Source: Gemmatimonadota bacterium (lineage in GTDB: Bacteria > Gemmatimonadota > Gemmatimonadetes > Gemmatimonadales > Gemmatimonadaceae). Taken from it: a DNA stretch of 43,244 bases. The stretch is taken from assembly GCA_003152485.1 (NCBI GenBank), contig PMAE01000078.1, positions 144,601 to 187,844 of the forward strand, written 5' to 3'. Of the stretch, positions 1 through 8,729 are shown in pieces. The notes under the pieces were generated by a model, which searched no databases, was not told where the DNA came from, and worked only from the letters and a program-made list of their open reading frames with translations. Position 1 is the stretch's first letter. Each line of letters begins with the position of its first letter. The translations under genes and the position numbers were made by a program.

Positions 1-343
1 GGCGGGCGGCCGCCACGACACTCGAGTCGAGGAAGACGGCCACCGAGTCGCCGGTCATGAGGTCTCGGCGGTAGATGCGCTGACTCGTGAACACCGCGTC
101 GTAGTACGAATGGTCTTCGTCGGCGACGTAGACCTCGTAGAATTTCCCGTCGTATCGGGCCAGCACGAGGGGTGAGCCACGGACGCGGACGCCTTTGGGA
201 CCGGTGGTGACCCAGAAGGTGGAATCGCCGGCCGCGATCAGGAAATCCGCCCGAGGGGGCGGCGGCGCGGCGCGTGGTTCCTGGCGACGGGTGCAGGCCA
301 CGACCGCGCAGACGGCGACCCCGGCGGCCACGACGGCGCGCAT
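1..343 (-). CDS. Lipoprotein of unknown function (3' end beyond window)
   Basis: The reading frame is open from an ATG at 343 to the window edge, so about 114 residues are visible and the C-terminus is missing. The N-terminus is a lipoprotein signal: Met-Arg, a hydrophobic stretch rich in Ala and Val, then the lipobox VVAC with the modified cysteine at residue 17, followed by a Pro/Ala-rich linker. The mature part has alternating hydrophobic and charged residues (for example LVLARYDGKFYEVYVAD) that suggest beta strands. An in-frame GTG lies 12 bases upstream (355). I do not recognise the family. It is divergent from the glycosidase-like gene at 534, with about 190 bases between them for both promoters. 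Confidence 0.7.
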   Translation of the reverse strand, partial: MRAVVAAGVAVCAVVACTRRQEPRAAPPPPRADFLIAAGDSTFWVTTGPKGVRVRGSPLVLARYDGKFYEVYVADEDHSYYDAVFTSQRIYRRDLMTGDSVAVFLDSSVVAAAR

Positions 344-533
344 TCGGACGCGCACCGGCAAGGGCTGCCCGCGCAGTGGGCTATGCCGCGACGGTCCGTG
401 ACGCATCGAGGAGGAATATAGTCTTGCCCCGAGAGCGGAGCAGGCAGTCGTCGCGCTCGCCACACTCTCGCTCGTCACCGTCTCCCGGCTTCGCCGCCGC
501 CCGGCGTTCCCCCGTCCGCTGGCACTCGATCGC

Positions 534-1781
534 GTGACATTTCTCCGTAGTCCGGGCCCTCGCCAGACGGCGATCGCGCTCATGACCGCATCGGTCGTCG
601 CCTGTGGTACCCGTAGGGCCGATGCCGTACCCGCGGGCGCGGTGCACGAGGCAGCCCAACAAGTCGCCAGTCCGGCGACCCCACGGTCAGCGGTGGTCGA
701 CACGTTCCACATCACCCCGCCTCCAGGCGTCGTCCGCGGGCTGTACGTCAACCGGTTCGCGGCCGAGAGTCCGAGGAAGATGCGGGCGCTGATCGCGCTC
801 GCCGATTCGACGGAGATCAATGCCTTCGTCATCGACATCAAAGACGAATTCGGTATCAACTACACCTCGTCCGACACGTTGGTTCGGCGTAATGCGGGCC
901 ACGGCGGAGTCATCGCGAATCTGCCGGCGCTCCTCGACACACTCAAGGCACACCACATCCTGGCGATCGCGCGCATCGTCGTCTTCAAGGACTCGGTGAC
1001 CGCCCGCGCCAATCCGCAGTGGACGATCCGGACCGCGGACGGGACACAGTGGCGCGACAAGAAGGGTATGGCCTGGGTCAACCCATACAATCAGTCGGTG
1101 TGGGAATATAATTTCCGCGTCGCCGACGACGCCGCGCGCATGGGGTTCGGCGAGGTTCAGTTCGACTACATCCGGTTCCCCGAGCCGTACAAGAGTCTGC
1201 CGACGCAGGTTTTTCCCGGGGCGGGTGATCGGAGAAAGCCGGAAGTGTTGGGAGAGTTCCTCCGCACCGCGCGTGCACGACTCGCCAAATACGGCGTGCG
1301 CACGACCGCGGACATTTTTGGGATGGTGACGAGCGTGCCCGGGGCGCTCGAAGTGGGACAACAGTGGGAACAACTCGCGCCCTGCACCGACGCGCTCCTC
1401 CCCATGGTGTATCCATCGCACTATCCGGCCGGGTCGTTCAACGTCGCGCACCCCAACGCCGATCCGTACAAAGTCGTCTTCGCGGCCGTGGCCGCGGCCC
1501 ACAAACGTGACGCCGCACTCGGCCTCACGGGCGAGCGGGTGCGTCCATGGCTTCAGGCGTTCACGCTGGGTTCACCCCGGTATGGACCCGCGGAGTTGAA
1601 CGCCCAGAAGCGCGCAGTCTACGACGCCGGGTATCAGGGTTGGGTACTATGGAATCCCGGGTCGCAATACGGGGCCGTGGAATCCGCGTTGGCGCCGAAG
1701 ACGGCGCGCCCCATCACGACTCCCGCCCCCACGAGCGCGCCGACAGCGGTACCGACACCCGCTCCCGCCCCCGCGCGGTAG
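534..1781 (+). CDS. Putative glycoside hydrolase lipoprotein (DUF4015 family)
   Basis: This 415-residue protein matches the DUF4015 family, predicted TIM-barrel glycosidases related to GH13. The GTG start gives a signal sequence with lipobox VVAC and Cys24, so it should be anchored in a membrane facing outward. From about residue 65 the barrel starts with GLYVNRFAAES, then AFVIDIKDEFG, and carries the typical FGEVQFDYIRFPE strand whose Asp is the likely catalytic or binding acid. A second conserved segment, LLPMVYPSHY, lies near residue 290. The C-terminus is a Pro/Thr/Ala-rich tail, probably a flexible linker. Substrate is unknown; family members are thought to act on polysaccharides. It is a single gene. 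Confidence 0.85.
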   Translation: MTFLRSPGPRQTAIALMTASVVACGTRRADAVPAGAVHEAAQQVASPATPRSAVVDTFHITPPPGVVRGLYVNRFAAESPRKMRALIALADSTEINAFVIDIKDEFGINYTSSDTLVRRNAGHGGVIANLPALLDTLKAHHILAIARIVVFKDSVTARANPQWTIRTADGTQWRDKKGMAWVNPYNQSVWEYNFRVADDAARMGFGEVQFDYIRFPEPYKSLPTQVFPGAGDRRKPEVLGEFLRTARARLAKYGVRTTADIFGMVTSVPGALEVGQQWEQLAPCTDALLPMVYPSHYPAGSFNVAHPNADPYKVVFAAVAAAHKRDAALGLTGERVRPWLQAFTLGSPRYGPAELNAQKRAVYDAGYQGWVLWNPGSQYGAVESALAPKTARPITTPAPTSAPTAVPTPAPAPAR

Positions 1782-1849
1782 AGTTGCCGCTCCCGGCGAT
1801 GCCGGCCGGGCTCTCTGTAACAATTCGCGATCACAATTTTCTGGACCGC

Positions 1850-1868
1850 TGTAGCCTGTTAGGCTACA
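1850..1868. promoter_or_regulatory. Palindromic operator upstream of higBA
   Basis: A perfect 8-base inverted repeat, TGTAGCCT-GTT-AGGCTACA, ends 8 bases before the ATG of the toxin remnant. HigA antitoxins autorepress by binding palindromes of this kind that overlap the higBA promoter, so this is the likely HigA operator. The position and symmetry are seen directly; the binding is inferred. Confidence 0.7.
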
Positions 1869-1876
1869 CTTAACGT

Positions 1877-2165
1877 ATGGAGATCAGGAACATTGTCCAC
1901 AAGGGCCTGAAGCGTCTCTCACCGAAGACACCGGCAGAGGATTGCCGGCCGAATCCGTGGACAAGATTCGCAAGATGCTGGCGTTCCTGGACTCGATGAC
2001 GGACGAAAGCGAACTACACTCCGTTTCGACCTGGAAGGCGCATCAGCTCGGTAGCAACCGAAAAGGCGATTGGGACTGGCTGTGACCAAGAATTGGCGGC
2101 TGACATTTTGGATCGATCACGACGAAAAGGCGATATGTGACCTGAACTACGAGGATTACCACTGA
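1877..2165 (+). pseudogene. higB: HigB-family (RelE-like) toxin, broken by two frameshifts
   Basis: HigB toxins are ribosome-dependent mRNA endonucleases of about 92 residues. The typical HigB pieces are all here but lie in three successive frames. The first is the N-terminus MEIRNIVHKGLKRL from 1877. Next comes the central helix region KIRKMLAFLDSM followed by HQLGSNRKGDW, from about 1924 to 2083. Last is the C-terminal strand region [20 protein letters not shown] ending in EDYH at the TGA at 2163-2165. Each junction fits the loss of one base. The downstream antitoxin gene is intact and the operator is perfect, so the toxin has probably been inactivated. A sequencing or assembly error is possible but would have to have happened twice. 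Confidence 0.75.
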
Positions 2166-2179
2166 AAGGAGAACTGACG

Positions 2180-2473
2180 ATGCCGATGCTAAACCCGCCG
2201 CACCCTGGCGACTTTATCCGTACTGAGATCATTGAGCCCCTTGGCCTGTCGGTCACGGCGGCCGCGGCCGCGCTCAAAGTGTCGCGCCCGGCCCTGTCCA
2301 GCCTCTTGAACGGCCATGCCGATCTGTCTGGTGAAATGGCCCTGCGCATTGAGAAGGCTTTTGGCGTGAAGATGGACACGCTGCTGCGGATGCAGAACGC
2401 CTACGACATCGCTCAGACGAGGAAGCGGGAAGGAACCATTCGCATCCGCCGGTACCAAGCTGCCGCCGTCTGA
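2180..2473 (+). CDS. higA: HigA-family antitoxin (XRE helix-turn-helix)
   Basis: This 97-residue protein has the HigA signature. It opens with [19 protein letters not shown], followed by a helix-turn-helix [18 protein letters not shown] and the conserved segment [10 protein letters not shown]. HigA neutralises HigB and represses its own operon. It starts 14 bases after the toxin remnant, with AAAGGAG as a strong ribosome binding site at 2165-2171. The reading frame is clean although the toxin is broken. Retention may reflect anti-addiction to another HigB, a regulatory role, or simply recent decay of the toxin. Confidence 0.9.
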   Translation: MPMLNPPHPGDFIRTEIIEPLGLSVTAAAAALKVSRPALSSLLNGHADLSGEMALRIEKAFGVKMDTLLRMQNAYDIAQTRKREGTIRIRRYQAAAV

Positions 2474-2571
2474 GGCACGCAGGTATCGGGCGCCGTCCAC
2501 CGGGGAGAAGACTCGCTACCGCTGAATTCGCACCCACGCTGCCGCGGCTTACGCGATGGCTGACGTCCGCC

Positions 2572-3474
2572 TTACGCAATCTCCACGTGGGACCACTGCT
2601 CGATGACCTTGATGGCTTCGACGTGGTCGGCGGCGTCGCCGAGCGTGGCGTGCGCGAGGCGCATCATCTCCGCGGCGAGCTGCAGCATGGGCGACGGCAC
2701 GTGCTGCTCGCGCGCGAACGCGGCCGCGATGGCCACATCCTTGTCGAGCAACGCGAGTCGGAAGGTGCGGGGGAACGCACGCGTGACGACCCGCTGGGGG
2801 ATCAGATTCATGGTGGCGTTGGAGCGACCGCTGGATGCGTTGATGACATCGAGCGCGACGTCCGGCGCGACGCCGGCCTTGCGAAGCGCCGCCAGCCCCT
2901 CGCCCGCGGCCCAGAGTGCGGCGGCCAACAGAGCGTTGTTCACCGCTTTGACCGCATCGCCCGCGCCCACGGGACCGCAGTGGACGATCTTCGACCCGAA
3001 GGTCGCCAGCACCGGTCGCACTCGTTCGAGGACGGCGGCATCGCCGCCGCACATCACCGTAAGCGTGCCCTGCTCGGCGCCCGCGGTCCCGCCGCTGACT
3101 GGCGCATCGACAAAGGACACGCCGATGGCCGCGAGCTGAGCCGCCAGGAGCCGGCAGGTCGGTGGATCGCCGGAGGTGCAGTCCACCCACACCGTGCCCT
3201 TCGAGAGCGCAGCCGCTACGCCGTGCTCGGGCCCCAGGATGTCCACCACGTCGCTGGAGGTGGAGACGCAGCTGATGACCACGTCGGCGCCACGCACCGC
3301 ATCGGCGGGTCCACCCGCCACGCGCACCCGCGAGCGGTCGGGGAGGGCGGCCATGAACCGCTCCGCGCGAGCGGGCGTCCGATTCCAGACGGCGAGGTCG
3401 AGTCCCGCAGCCGCCACGCGACGCGCCATGAGCGCGCCGATATCACCGAGTCCGAGGAATGCGACGTGCGTCAT
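2572..3474 (-). CDS. NAD(P)-dependent beta-hydroxyacid dehydrogenase (3-hydroxyisobutyrate dehydrogenase family)
   Basis: This 300-residue protein is a full-length member of the 3-hydroxyisobutyrate / tartronate semialdehyde reductase family. It should oxidise or reduce a small beta-hydroxyacid with NAD(P). The Rossmann motif GLGDIGALMARR sits at residues 7-18. The substrate-binding segment FVDAPVSGGTAGAEQGTL is near residue 122, and the catalytic Lys lies in the motif GDAVKAVNN near residue 170. The C-terminal helical half contains LLDKDVAIA. WNRTP after the Rossmann domain marks the end of the second strand that selects the cofactor. Exact substrate cannot be told. It is monocistronic, convergent with higA. 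Confidence 0.88.
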   Translation of the reverse strand: MTHVAFLGLGDIGALMARRVAAAGLDLAVWNRTPARAERFMAALPDRSRVRVAGGPADAVRGADVVISCVSTSSDVVDILGPEHGVAAALSKGTVWVDCTSGDPPTCRLLAAQLAAIGVSFVDAPVSGGTAGAEQGTLTVMCGGDAAVLERVRPVLATFGSKIVHCGPVGAGDAVKAVNNALLAAALWAAGEGLAALRKAGVAPDVALDVINASSGRSNATMNLIPQRVVTRAFPRTFRLALLDKDVAIAAAFAREQHVPSPMLQLAAEMMRLAHATLGDAADHVEAIKVIEQWSHVEIA

Positions 3475-3551
3475 GGGTCACAACTTATCATTGCCGGCGA
3501 GTCGTCGGCACTCCCACGACCGCCGCGGCGTCGCGATGGCGCAGGAGGGCA

Positions 3552-4328
3552 TCACGCCGGCCGCCGGCGCGGAAGCACGAATACGACAATGACGGCACCG
3601 ACCACCGCGATCGCCGCAAAGGCAAACCATTGGATTGCGTAGCTCAAATGTGGTCCCTCGTCGAGCGGCGGTGTGGGAATGCGCTGCGGCAGGTGGCGGA
3701 TCGCGAGATCCGGCTCGGTATCGAGTACCACATAGTACGGCCCGACGGGATGTCCGACCGCGAGCGACAGCACCGCGGGATCCAACCAGCGGAATCGGTC
3801 GGGGTGACCAACCATGGCGGCCGGGAACTGCCCCGTGCGCACGTACTCCTGGATGTAGCCAGCACCATCGACGTGCGTCGGCTCACGCCACTTCGTCGCG
3901 TCCACGGTGGCGGCATCGGGCGAGTAGACCCACCCGCGATCGACCAGCACCGCGGTATCGCCCAGTGTCCTTGAGTCGGGGATGACGGGCGTCACGAGGT
4001 GCACGCCGGGCGCACCGTCGCGAATGCGGTTGATGAACAGCACCTCGTGCGCAAAGTCGTACGTGCCACTTACCCGCGCGCGGCGATAGTGGGCCTCCGC
4101 GCTGTCACGCGGCAACGCGGCGAGCGGGACCGCCGGTAGCGCAAGCCGCTGCATCACCTGCGCGTTGCGTGCACGCCGCTCACCGAGCCGCTGGAGTTGC
4201 CACACCCCGAGCCGGCAGAAGATCACCCCCATCACCAGCGCCGCGGCGAGGAACACCCATTCGCGTGGCCGCGGCCCGCGAGCGCCGGGCACCGGGGCCG
4301 GCGACGCGGCGGGCGACCCCGAGATCAC
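3552..4328 (-). CDS. SURF1 family protein (cytochrome oxidase assembly)
   Basis: This 258-residue protein has the classic SURF1 layout. A transmembrane helix at about residues 25-45 leads into the family motif LGVWQLQRLGER. A periplasmic domain follows, with LVDRGWVYSPD near residue 130. A second helix near the C-terminus is preceded by HLSYAIQWFAFA. SURF1 proteins help insert heme a during assembly of heme-copper cytochrome oxidase. No cox genes lie next to it here. Its ATG overlaps the stop of the DUF72 gene by 4 bases, so the two are probably translated together. Confidence 0.9.
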   Translation of the reverse strand: MISGSPAASPAPVPGARGPRPREWVFLAAALVMGVIFCRLGVWQLQRLGERRARNAQVMQRLALPAVPLAALPRDSAEAHYRRARVSGTYDFAHEVLFINRIRDGAPGVHLVTPVIPDSRTLGDTAVLVDRGWVYSPDAATVDATKWREPTHVDGAGYIQEYVRTGQFPAAMVGHPDRFRWLDPAVLSLAVGHPVGPYYVVLDTEPDLAIRHLPQRIPTPPLDEGPHLSYAIQWFAFAAIAVVGAVIVVFVLPRRRPA

Positions 4329-5185
4329 AGCAGCGACAGTTGATCGCCTAGCTGCGTCGGCGGGACCGGCTGTTGTCCGATCAGCGTTTGCAGCGCGCGG
4401 GCGGACGCCGGCGCATGGCCCGCGAAATGGTTACCCATATAGCCAAAGATGGTCCCCACCCGGGTCGCGAGACCACGAATCGCATCGGCCCACACCTCGC
4501 TCTCGCGCGACCGGTCCACCTGGATCCGCGAATGGTCGACCAGGTCGCGGTTCGGTCCAAGCCAGCGCACGTAGGCGAAATCCGCGGTCGGCCGCTCGGC
4601 GAGCGCAAGCGCGGTCTTGCGCGGGATGAATCGGGCATCGGTGAGCGCGAGCGCGACATTGTGTTCGGCCAGCAGCGCCATCACGCCGTCATGGACCCAG
4701 CCGCGGTGCCGAAACTCGACCGCGACTCGGCAATCGCGCGGGAGTAACGGGAGAAACGTGGCCAGGGCCGGCAGTTCCGCGGGTCCGAAGTCGGGAGCAA
4801 ACTGCGCGAGCACGGGTCCGAGCCGAGCCCCGAGTCCACGCACCCGGTCGAAGAACTCGGCCGTGACGTCCCCGGCGTGGCGCAGGCGGCGATGGTGCGT
4901 GATCTCCTGGGGCAACTTGAGGGAGAACACGAAGTTGGCCGGCACGCGACTCGCCCAGCCCTGGACGCTGGACGCCGACGGCGTCGCGTAGAACGTGGAG
5001 TCGATCTCGACGGTATCGAACGCTCGAGCGTACACCGTGAGGAAGTCGGCGGGGCGCGTCTCCGCAGGATAGAACGGCCCAACCCACGCGCTGTAGTTCC
5101 ACCCCTGCGTGCCAATGCGTACGACGCCGGGCGCGCGGGCGGGGCGGCGCGGGAACGGCGTGGTCGGGAGAGCAGTGTGGCGCAC
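4325..5185 (-). CDS. DUF72 (YecE-like) protein
   Basis: This 286-residue protein belongs to DUF72, a TIM-barrel family of unknown biochemical function. The N-terminal family motif RIGTQGWNYSAWVGPFYP starts near residue 22. It is followed by FDTVEIDSTFYATP and FVFSLKLPQEITH, all hallmarks of the family. Later segments include VAVEFRHRGW and FAYVRWLG, also conserved. It is the first gene of a two-gene unit with SURF1, joined by a 4-base overlap. The function cannot be stated from sequence. Confidence 0.88.
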   Translation of the reverse strand: MRHTALPTTPFPRRPARAPGVVRIGTQGWNYSAWVGPFYPAETRPADFLTVYARAFDTVEIDSTFYATPSASSVQGWASRVPANFVFSLKLPQEITHHRRLRHAGDVTAEFFDRVRGLGARLGPVLAQFAPDFGPAELPALATFLPLLPRDCRVAVEFRHRGWVHDGVMALLAEHNVALALTDARFIPRKTALALAERPTADFAYVRWLGPNRDLVDHSRIQVDRSRESEVWADAIRGLATRVGTIFGYMGNHFAGHAPASARALQTLIGQQPVPPTQLGDQLSLL

Positions 5186-5230
5186 AGTGTGAATGGGACG
5201 CGTCGCGAGACTGGTGTCAATCCCCAGCGA

Positions 5231-6736
5231 TCACCGATAGGTCTCGAAGAAACCCGTTCCCTCACCGGATATCGGCGCGCCGCCGACACGGCCCGAGAGT
5301 TGGGCGCGGCCCTTCATCTGCACGAAATACGGGCGGGTCAATCGCCGGGCCTCGTCGCCTTCCCCACGCTCGATGAATTGGCGGCGGGTGTCGGTCGCGA
5401 CGGCGTCTTCGACGGTGAGCTCGACCCGCAGCGAGTCGGCACCCCGTGTGTCCGTGAGCACCGCGCGCGCGGGAACCCGCAGGTCATGGCCATCAACGCG
5501 GATGACTCGAGCGTCGTCGTAGACGATCTCCGACGGCCGGAACACGGCGCGGAAGCCGAGGGAGTCGACGAGGTAGACGAACAGCGGGGCCGACGCGCCA
5601 AGCGAGTCGGGAGGCTGCACCCGGCCATAGAGCAGCGCATAGCTGCCGGCCCGCGCCGATCCCCACTCCCAGGTCACCCCTCGCCAGACCCCCCAGTTGT
5701 GATCGTGGTACGCCTGCACGCCGTCGAACCGCTCGCACCGGGCATCCACGCAGAGTGTGCCGGTGGCATTGGCTTCGAGGCCCGGCACGGTGTACCCCGA
5801 CGTGAAATCGCCGGTCTCGATCGCCGTGCCCGGGAAATAGGCCCCCGGCACCGGCGCGACGGTCAGGTCGAGCCGCACGCGACCGTGGCCGGTCCCATCT
5901 TCGGCCGCGGCGGCGGTGATCGCATACCGCCCGTCGGGCAGCACGGCGACGTGCGCGGTACCCAGCCGAAGGTCGGGACTCGTCGTCGAGAGATCGATCG
6001 CGGCGGGTGGCACCGTCGCCGTGAATCGACGTTCACGCGTCCCGGTGGCGCCGCTCTCATGGGTCGTGATCAACACACGTCCGCCCCACTTGCCGTCCGG
6101 CACCTCGCCCGCGACCATGAAGGTGATGAACGCCCACCGCCGGCGATCCGACGACACCACGTTGAAGTAGTGCCACTCGGCCCAGCTCGGCCGGTTCGCG
6201 AGATGCGCCGGCGGCAGGTGGAAATGATCGATATCGGCCTCGAGCTCGGCCCGCGTCGGCCGCGTCCACCGGCGATCCGCGTCGTCGTCGCGCCACTCAC
6301 CAGCCGCCAGCACGGGCGCCGCGCCGACCGCCGCCGTCGCGGACGGGATCTCCCCCGTGGCCCGCACCGGATGCTCCACACCGTCGGCCGTCGTGAGGTA
6401 GAGCAATTTGCCTTCGCTCTGCGGCGCGACCGCACGCACGGCGCCCGCGAGTCGCGGCGCGGCCAGTAGCTGCAGATAGAGGAACCGCGCGTTGGCGATC
6501 GAGAAAAAAAGGCCGCCCAGTCCGCCGGTCTTCATCACCTCGATGTCGATGCCTTCCGGGAGCACCGTGACATCGCCGCCGCCGACGAGCCGCTCGTCCT
6601 TCGCCTGCGTCACCATCGCCTCGCCGATCGACAGCAGCACGATCATGACGGACACGCCCATCCCGAAACCGAGGAACAGGAGCGCGGATCGCCACGGCTT
6701 GTGGAGGAAGTTGCGGAGGGCGAGGAGGGAGAGCAT
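5231..6736 (-). CDS. AttH/CrtC lipocalin-like protein with an N-terminal MacB-type membrane segment
   Basis: The protein has 501 residues in two unlike parts. Residues 1 to about 150 look like the start of a MacB/FtsX permease: LALRNFLHKPWRSALLFLG, one membrane helix, then SIGEAMVTQA and the beginning of an extracytoplasmic domain. None of the later permease helices follows. From about residue 165 it is an AttH/CrtC-type lipocalin-like protein, with WAEWHYFNVV and the family motif AYHDHNWGVW followed by WEWGSARAG. In Agrobacterium, attH sits beside attEFG encoding an ABC exporter, and the same neighbours occur here upstream on this strand. It begins 83 bases after the ATPase stop. It is probably a membrane-anchored partner of the transporter that binds or hydrates a hydrophobic substrate; this role is inferred. 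Confidence 0.75.
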   Translation of the reverse strand: MLSLLALRNFLHKPWRSALLFLGFGMGVSVMIVLLSIGEAMVTQAKDERLVGGGDVTVLPEGIDIEVMKTGGLGGLFFSIANARFLYLQLLAAPRLAGAVRAVAPQSEGKLLYLTTADGVEHPVRATGEIPSATAAVGAAPVLAAGEWRDDDADRRWTRPTRAELEADIDHFHLPPAHLANRPSWAEWHYFNVVSSDRRRWAFITFMVAGEVPDGKWGGRVLITTHESGATGTRERRFTATVPPAAIDLSTTSPDLRLGTAHVAVLPDGRYAITAAAAEDGTGHGRVRLDLTVAPVPGAYFPGTAIETGDFTSGYTVPGLEANATGTLCVDARCERFDGVQAYHDHNWGVWRGVTWEWGSARAGSYALLYGRVQPPDSLGASAPLFVYLVDSLGFRAVFRPSEIVYDDARVIRVDGHDLRVPARAVLTDTRGADSLRVELTVEDAVATDTRRQFIERGEGDEARRLTRPYFVQMKGRAQLSGRVGGAPISGEGTGFFETYR

Positions 6737-6819
6737 GAGGGGCAGGGATTAACGAACTGCAACTGCGAACGACGAGAGGAGAAAGTGGAAAGGTGACAAG
6801 AGAACAACCGCGAATGGTG

Positions 6820-7545
6820 CTAGGTCGGTGGGATGATCTGGCCGTCGCGCATGTGGATCGTGCGGCGGGCGGCGGCGGCCAGCTCGCCATCATGCGTCAC
6901 GACGACGACCGTCGTGCCATCCTCGTTGAGGCGGCGGAAGAGACCGATGATCTCGGCGCCGGTGTGCGCGTCGAGCTCTCCCGTCGGCTCATCGGCGAGC
7001 AGGAGCCCGGGGCGATTGGCGAGGGCGCGCGCGATGGCCACGCGTTGCTGCTCGCCACCCGAGAGTTGGCCGGGGCGGTGTCGCTCACGCGCCCCGAGCC
7101 CCACGTAGTCGAGCAGTTCACGAGCGCGAGCGATGCGGGCGGCGGCCGACATCCCGGCTTCGGCCATCGGCAGCTCGACGTTCTCGCGCGCCGACAGCAT
7201 CGCCATGAGATAGAACCGCTGAAACACAAACCCGATGTTGCGGAGCCGGAAGGAGGTCGCCTCGCGGTCGCGCATGGCGCCCACATCGCGGCCCTGAATG
7301 AGCACCTGGCCTTCGGTCGGTCGGTCCACAACGCCGAGCAGGTTGAGGAGCGTGGATTTTCCGCACCCGGACGGCCCGACGATCGCGACATAATCGCCGG
7401 GTGCGATCTCGAGTGAGACGCCGCGCAGCGCGCGGACGACCTCCTGGCCCATCCGATAGTCGCGGTGCGCATCGCGCACCGCGACGACGGGCGCGGTGGA
7501 GAGGCTGTCGCCCTGGGGAGCGGCACGGGTGTCGCTAGCGGTCAT
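6820..7545 (-). CDS. ABC transporter ATP-binding protein (MacB/LolD type)
   Basis: This 241-residue ATPase energises the two permeases encoded upstream. Visible motifs are Walker [10 protein letters not shown] at residues 57-65, the Q-loop at 109, signature LSGGEQQR at 161-168, Walker [11 protein letters not shown] at 181-190 and the switch His in VVTHDG near 218. The sequence [21 protein letters not shown] is typical of the MacB/LolD/FtsE class that works with FtsX-fold permeases by mechanotransmission. The ATG at 7545 overlaps the permease stop by 4 bases, which decides the start. The frame stays open far upstream, antisense-like through the permease, but that part is not coding. Confidence 0.92.
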   Translation of the reverse strand: MTASDTRAAPQGDSLSTAPVVAVRDAHRDYRMGQEVVRALRGVSLEIAPGDYVAIVGPSGCGKSTLLNLLGVVDRPTEGQVLIQGRDVGAMRDREATSFRLRNIGFVFQRFYLMAMLSARENVELPMAEAGMSAAARIARARELLDYVGLGARERHRPGQLSGGEQQRVAIARALANRPGLLLADEPTGELDAHTGAEIIGLFRRLNEDGTTVVVVTHDGELAAAARRTIHMRDGQIIPPT

Positions 7546-8729
7546 GCGATCGCCTCGCGGCGGAGCGTTCCGGCGATGGGGAGAGAGGCCGCCCGCCAGG
7601 CGGGATAGACGCCCGCGAGGATGCCGGCGATCACGAGGAGACCGAGTGAGCGGGCGGCGGCGCTCGGCTGGAAAAGAAAGAAATGGAACGTCGCGGGCAG
7701 GCCGGGGAAATCCGATAGGATGGCATTGAGGAAGTGCGCGGTCACCAAGCCAAGCCCGAGACCGGCCACCGCGCCGACGAGCGACAGCGTGACCCCTTCG
7801 AGCACGATCTGCTGGACGATGTGGACGCGGCGCACGCCGATCGCCCGCATGACGGCGATCTCGCCCAGCCGCTCGTTCACGGAGACCGTGACCAGGGTGG
7901 TCACGAGGAGAAATCCTACGATCAGACTCACCGCGGCGAGGATGACCGCCAACTGCCGGAAGTATCCCATGCGTTCGTCCACCTGACGCATCGCGGCATC
8001 GGTGGAGATCGTGGAGACGCGCGGGATCGTGCGATCGACCCACGCCGCGGCGGAATCGGCATTCGCGGAATCTCGGACTCGGGCGAGGACGAGCGACACT
8101 CGATCCGCCCGCTCCGGACCCCCCATGGCCTGCATCGTCGCCAATGGCACGGCGGCCACCGGCTGTTCGGCTGACGTATAGAAGAATCGACCGCGGCCGA
8201 CGACCACGAGTCGCCGCCGTCCGACATAGGTCCGGAGCTGCGGATCGAACCCGGTCACGACGTCTACCGTGTCGCCGCGGTGGACGTGCATCGCGGTGAG
8301 GAACGCGGCGTTGCCGACGATGTGGTCGGGGGCGGCGACATTGGTGCCCGCTTCGAGCTGGTAGTCCGCTTCCGTGGATTCGTCGATGCCGACGGCGAAG
8401 CTCGTGATCGCCCGTGTGCCTTGGAGCACATGGATCTGCGCGCCGAGGACGGGTGTGATGGCGATGATATCGGGGTTGGTGCGGAGTGTGCGGAGGAGGG
8501 CGCTCGCGCCGTTGATCGTCGCCTCGGTATCCATTGGCAGCGTGCCCTTGGGCGCGATACGCAGTTGAAAGCCCTGGACGAGCAGAAATCGCCGGAAGGA
8601 TTCCCGCATCCCCGTCCCGAGCATCACCATGTCCAGCAGCAATGCGCCGGCGACCGCGACGCCGAGGATGGCGAGGATCGTGCGCGCGGGATGGCGCCGC
8701 AGCGACGCCGCCGCGAGTGTGCGGATCAT
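7542..8729 (-). CDS. FtsX/MacB-type ABC transporter permease
   Basis: The 395-residue protein has the four-helix FtsX-fold layout. One helix sits at residues 15-35 after SLRRHPARTILAILG. It is followed by a large extracytoplasmic domain of about 230 residues and three C-terminal helices. Between the latter is the coupling motif ERLGEIAVMRAIGVRR, typical of this family. A Gly-rich helix GLGLGLVTAHFLNA follows. It overlaps the upstream permease and the downstream ATPase by 4 bases each. With its neighbours it forms an AttEFGH-like or MacB-like export or lipid-trafficking machine; the cargo is unknown. Confidence 0.9.
   Translation of the reverse strand: MIRTLAAASLRRHPARTILAILGVAVAGALLLDMVMLGTGMRESFRRFLLVQGFQLRIAPKGTLPMDTEATINGASALLRTLRTNPDIIAITPVLGAQIHVLQGTRAITSFAVGIDESTEADYQLEAGTNVAAPDHIVGNAAFLTAMHVHRGDTVDVVTGFDPQLRTYVGRRRLVVVGRGRFFYTSAEQPVAAVPLATMQAMGGPERADRVSLVLARVRDSANADSAAAWVDRTIPRVSTISTDAAMRQVDERMGYFRQLAVILAAVSLIVGFLLVTTLVTVSVNERLGEIAVMRAIGVRRVHIVQQIVLEGVTLSLVGAVAGLGLGLVTAHFLNAILSDFPGLPATFHFFLFQPSAAARSLGLLVIAGILAGVYPAWRAASLPIAGTLRREAIA

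Noticed and set aside
4877-6469. 530-codon open frame on the plus strand
   Set aside because: Antisense of the AttH-like and DUF72 genes; Arg/Gly/His-rich shadow typical of high GC.
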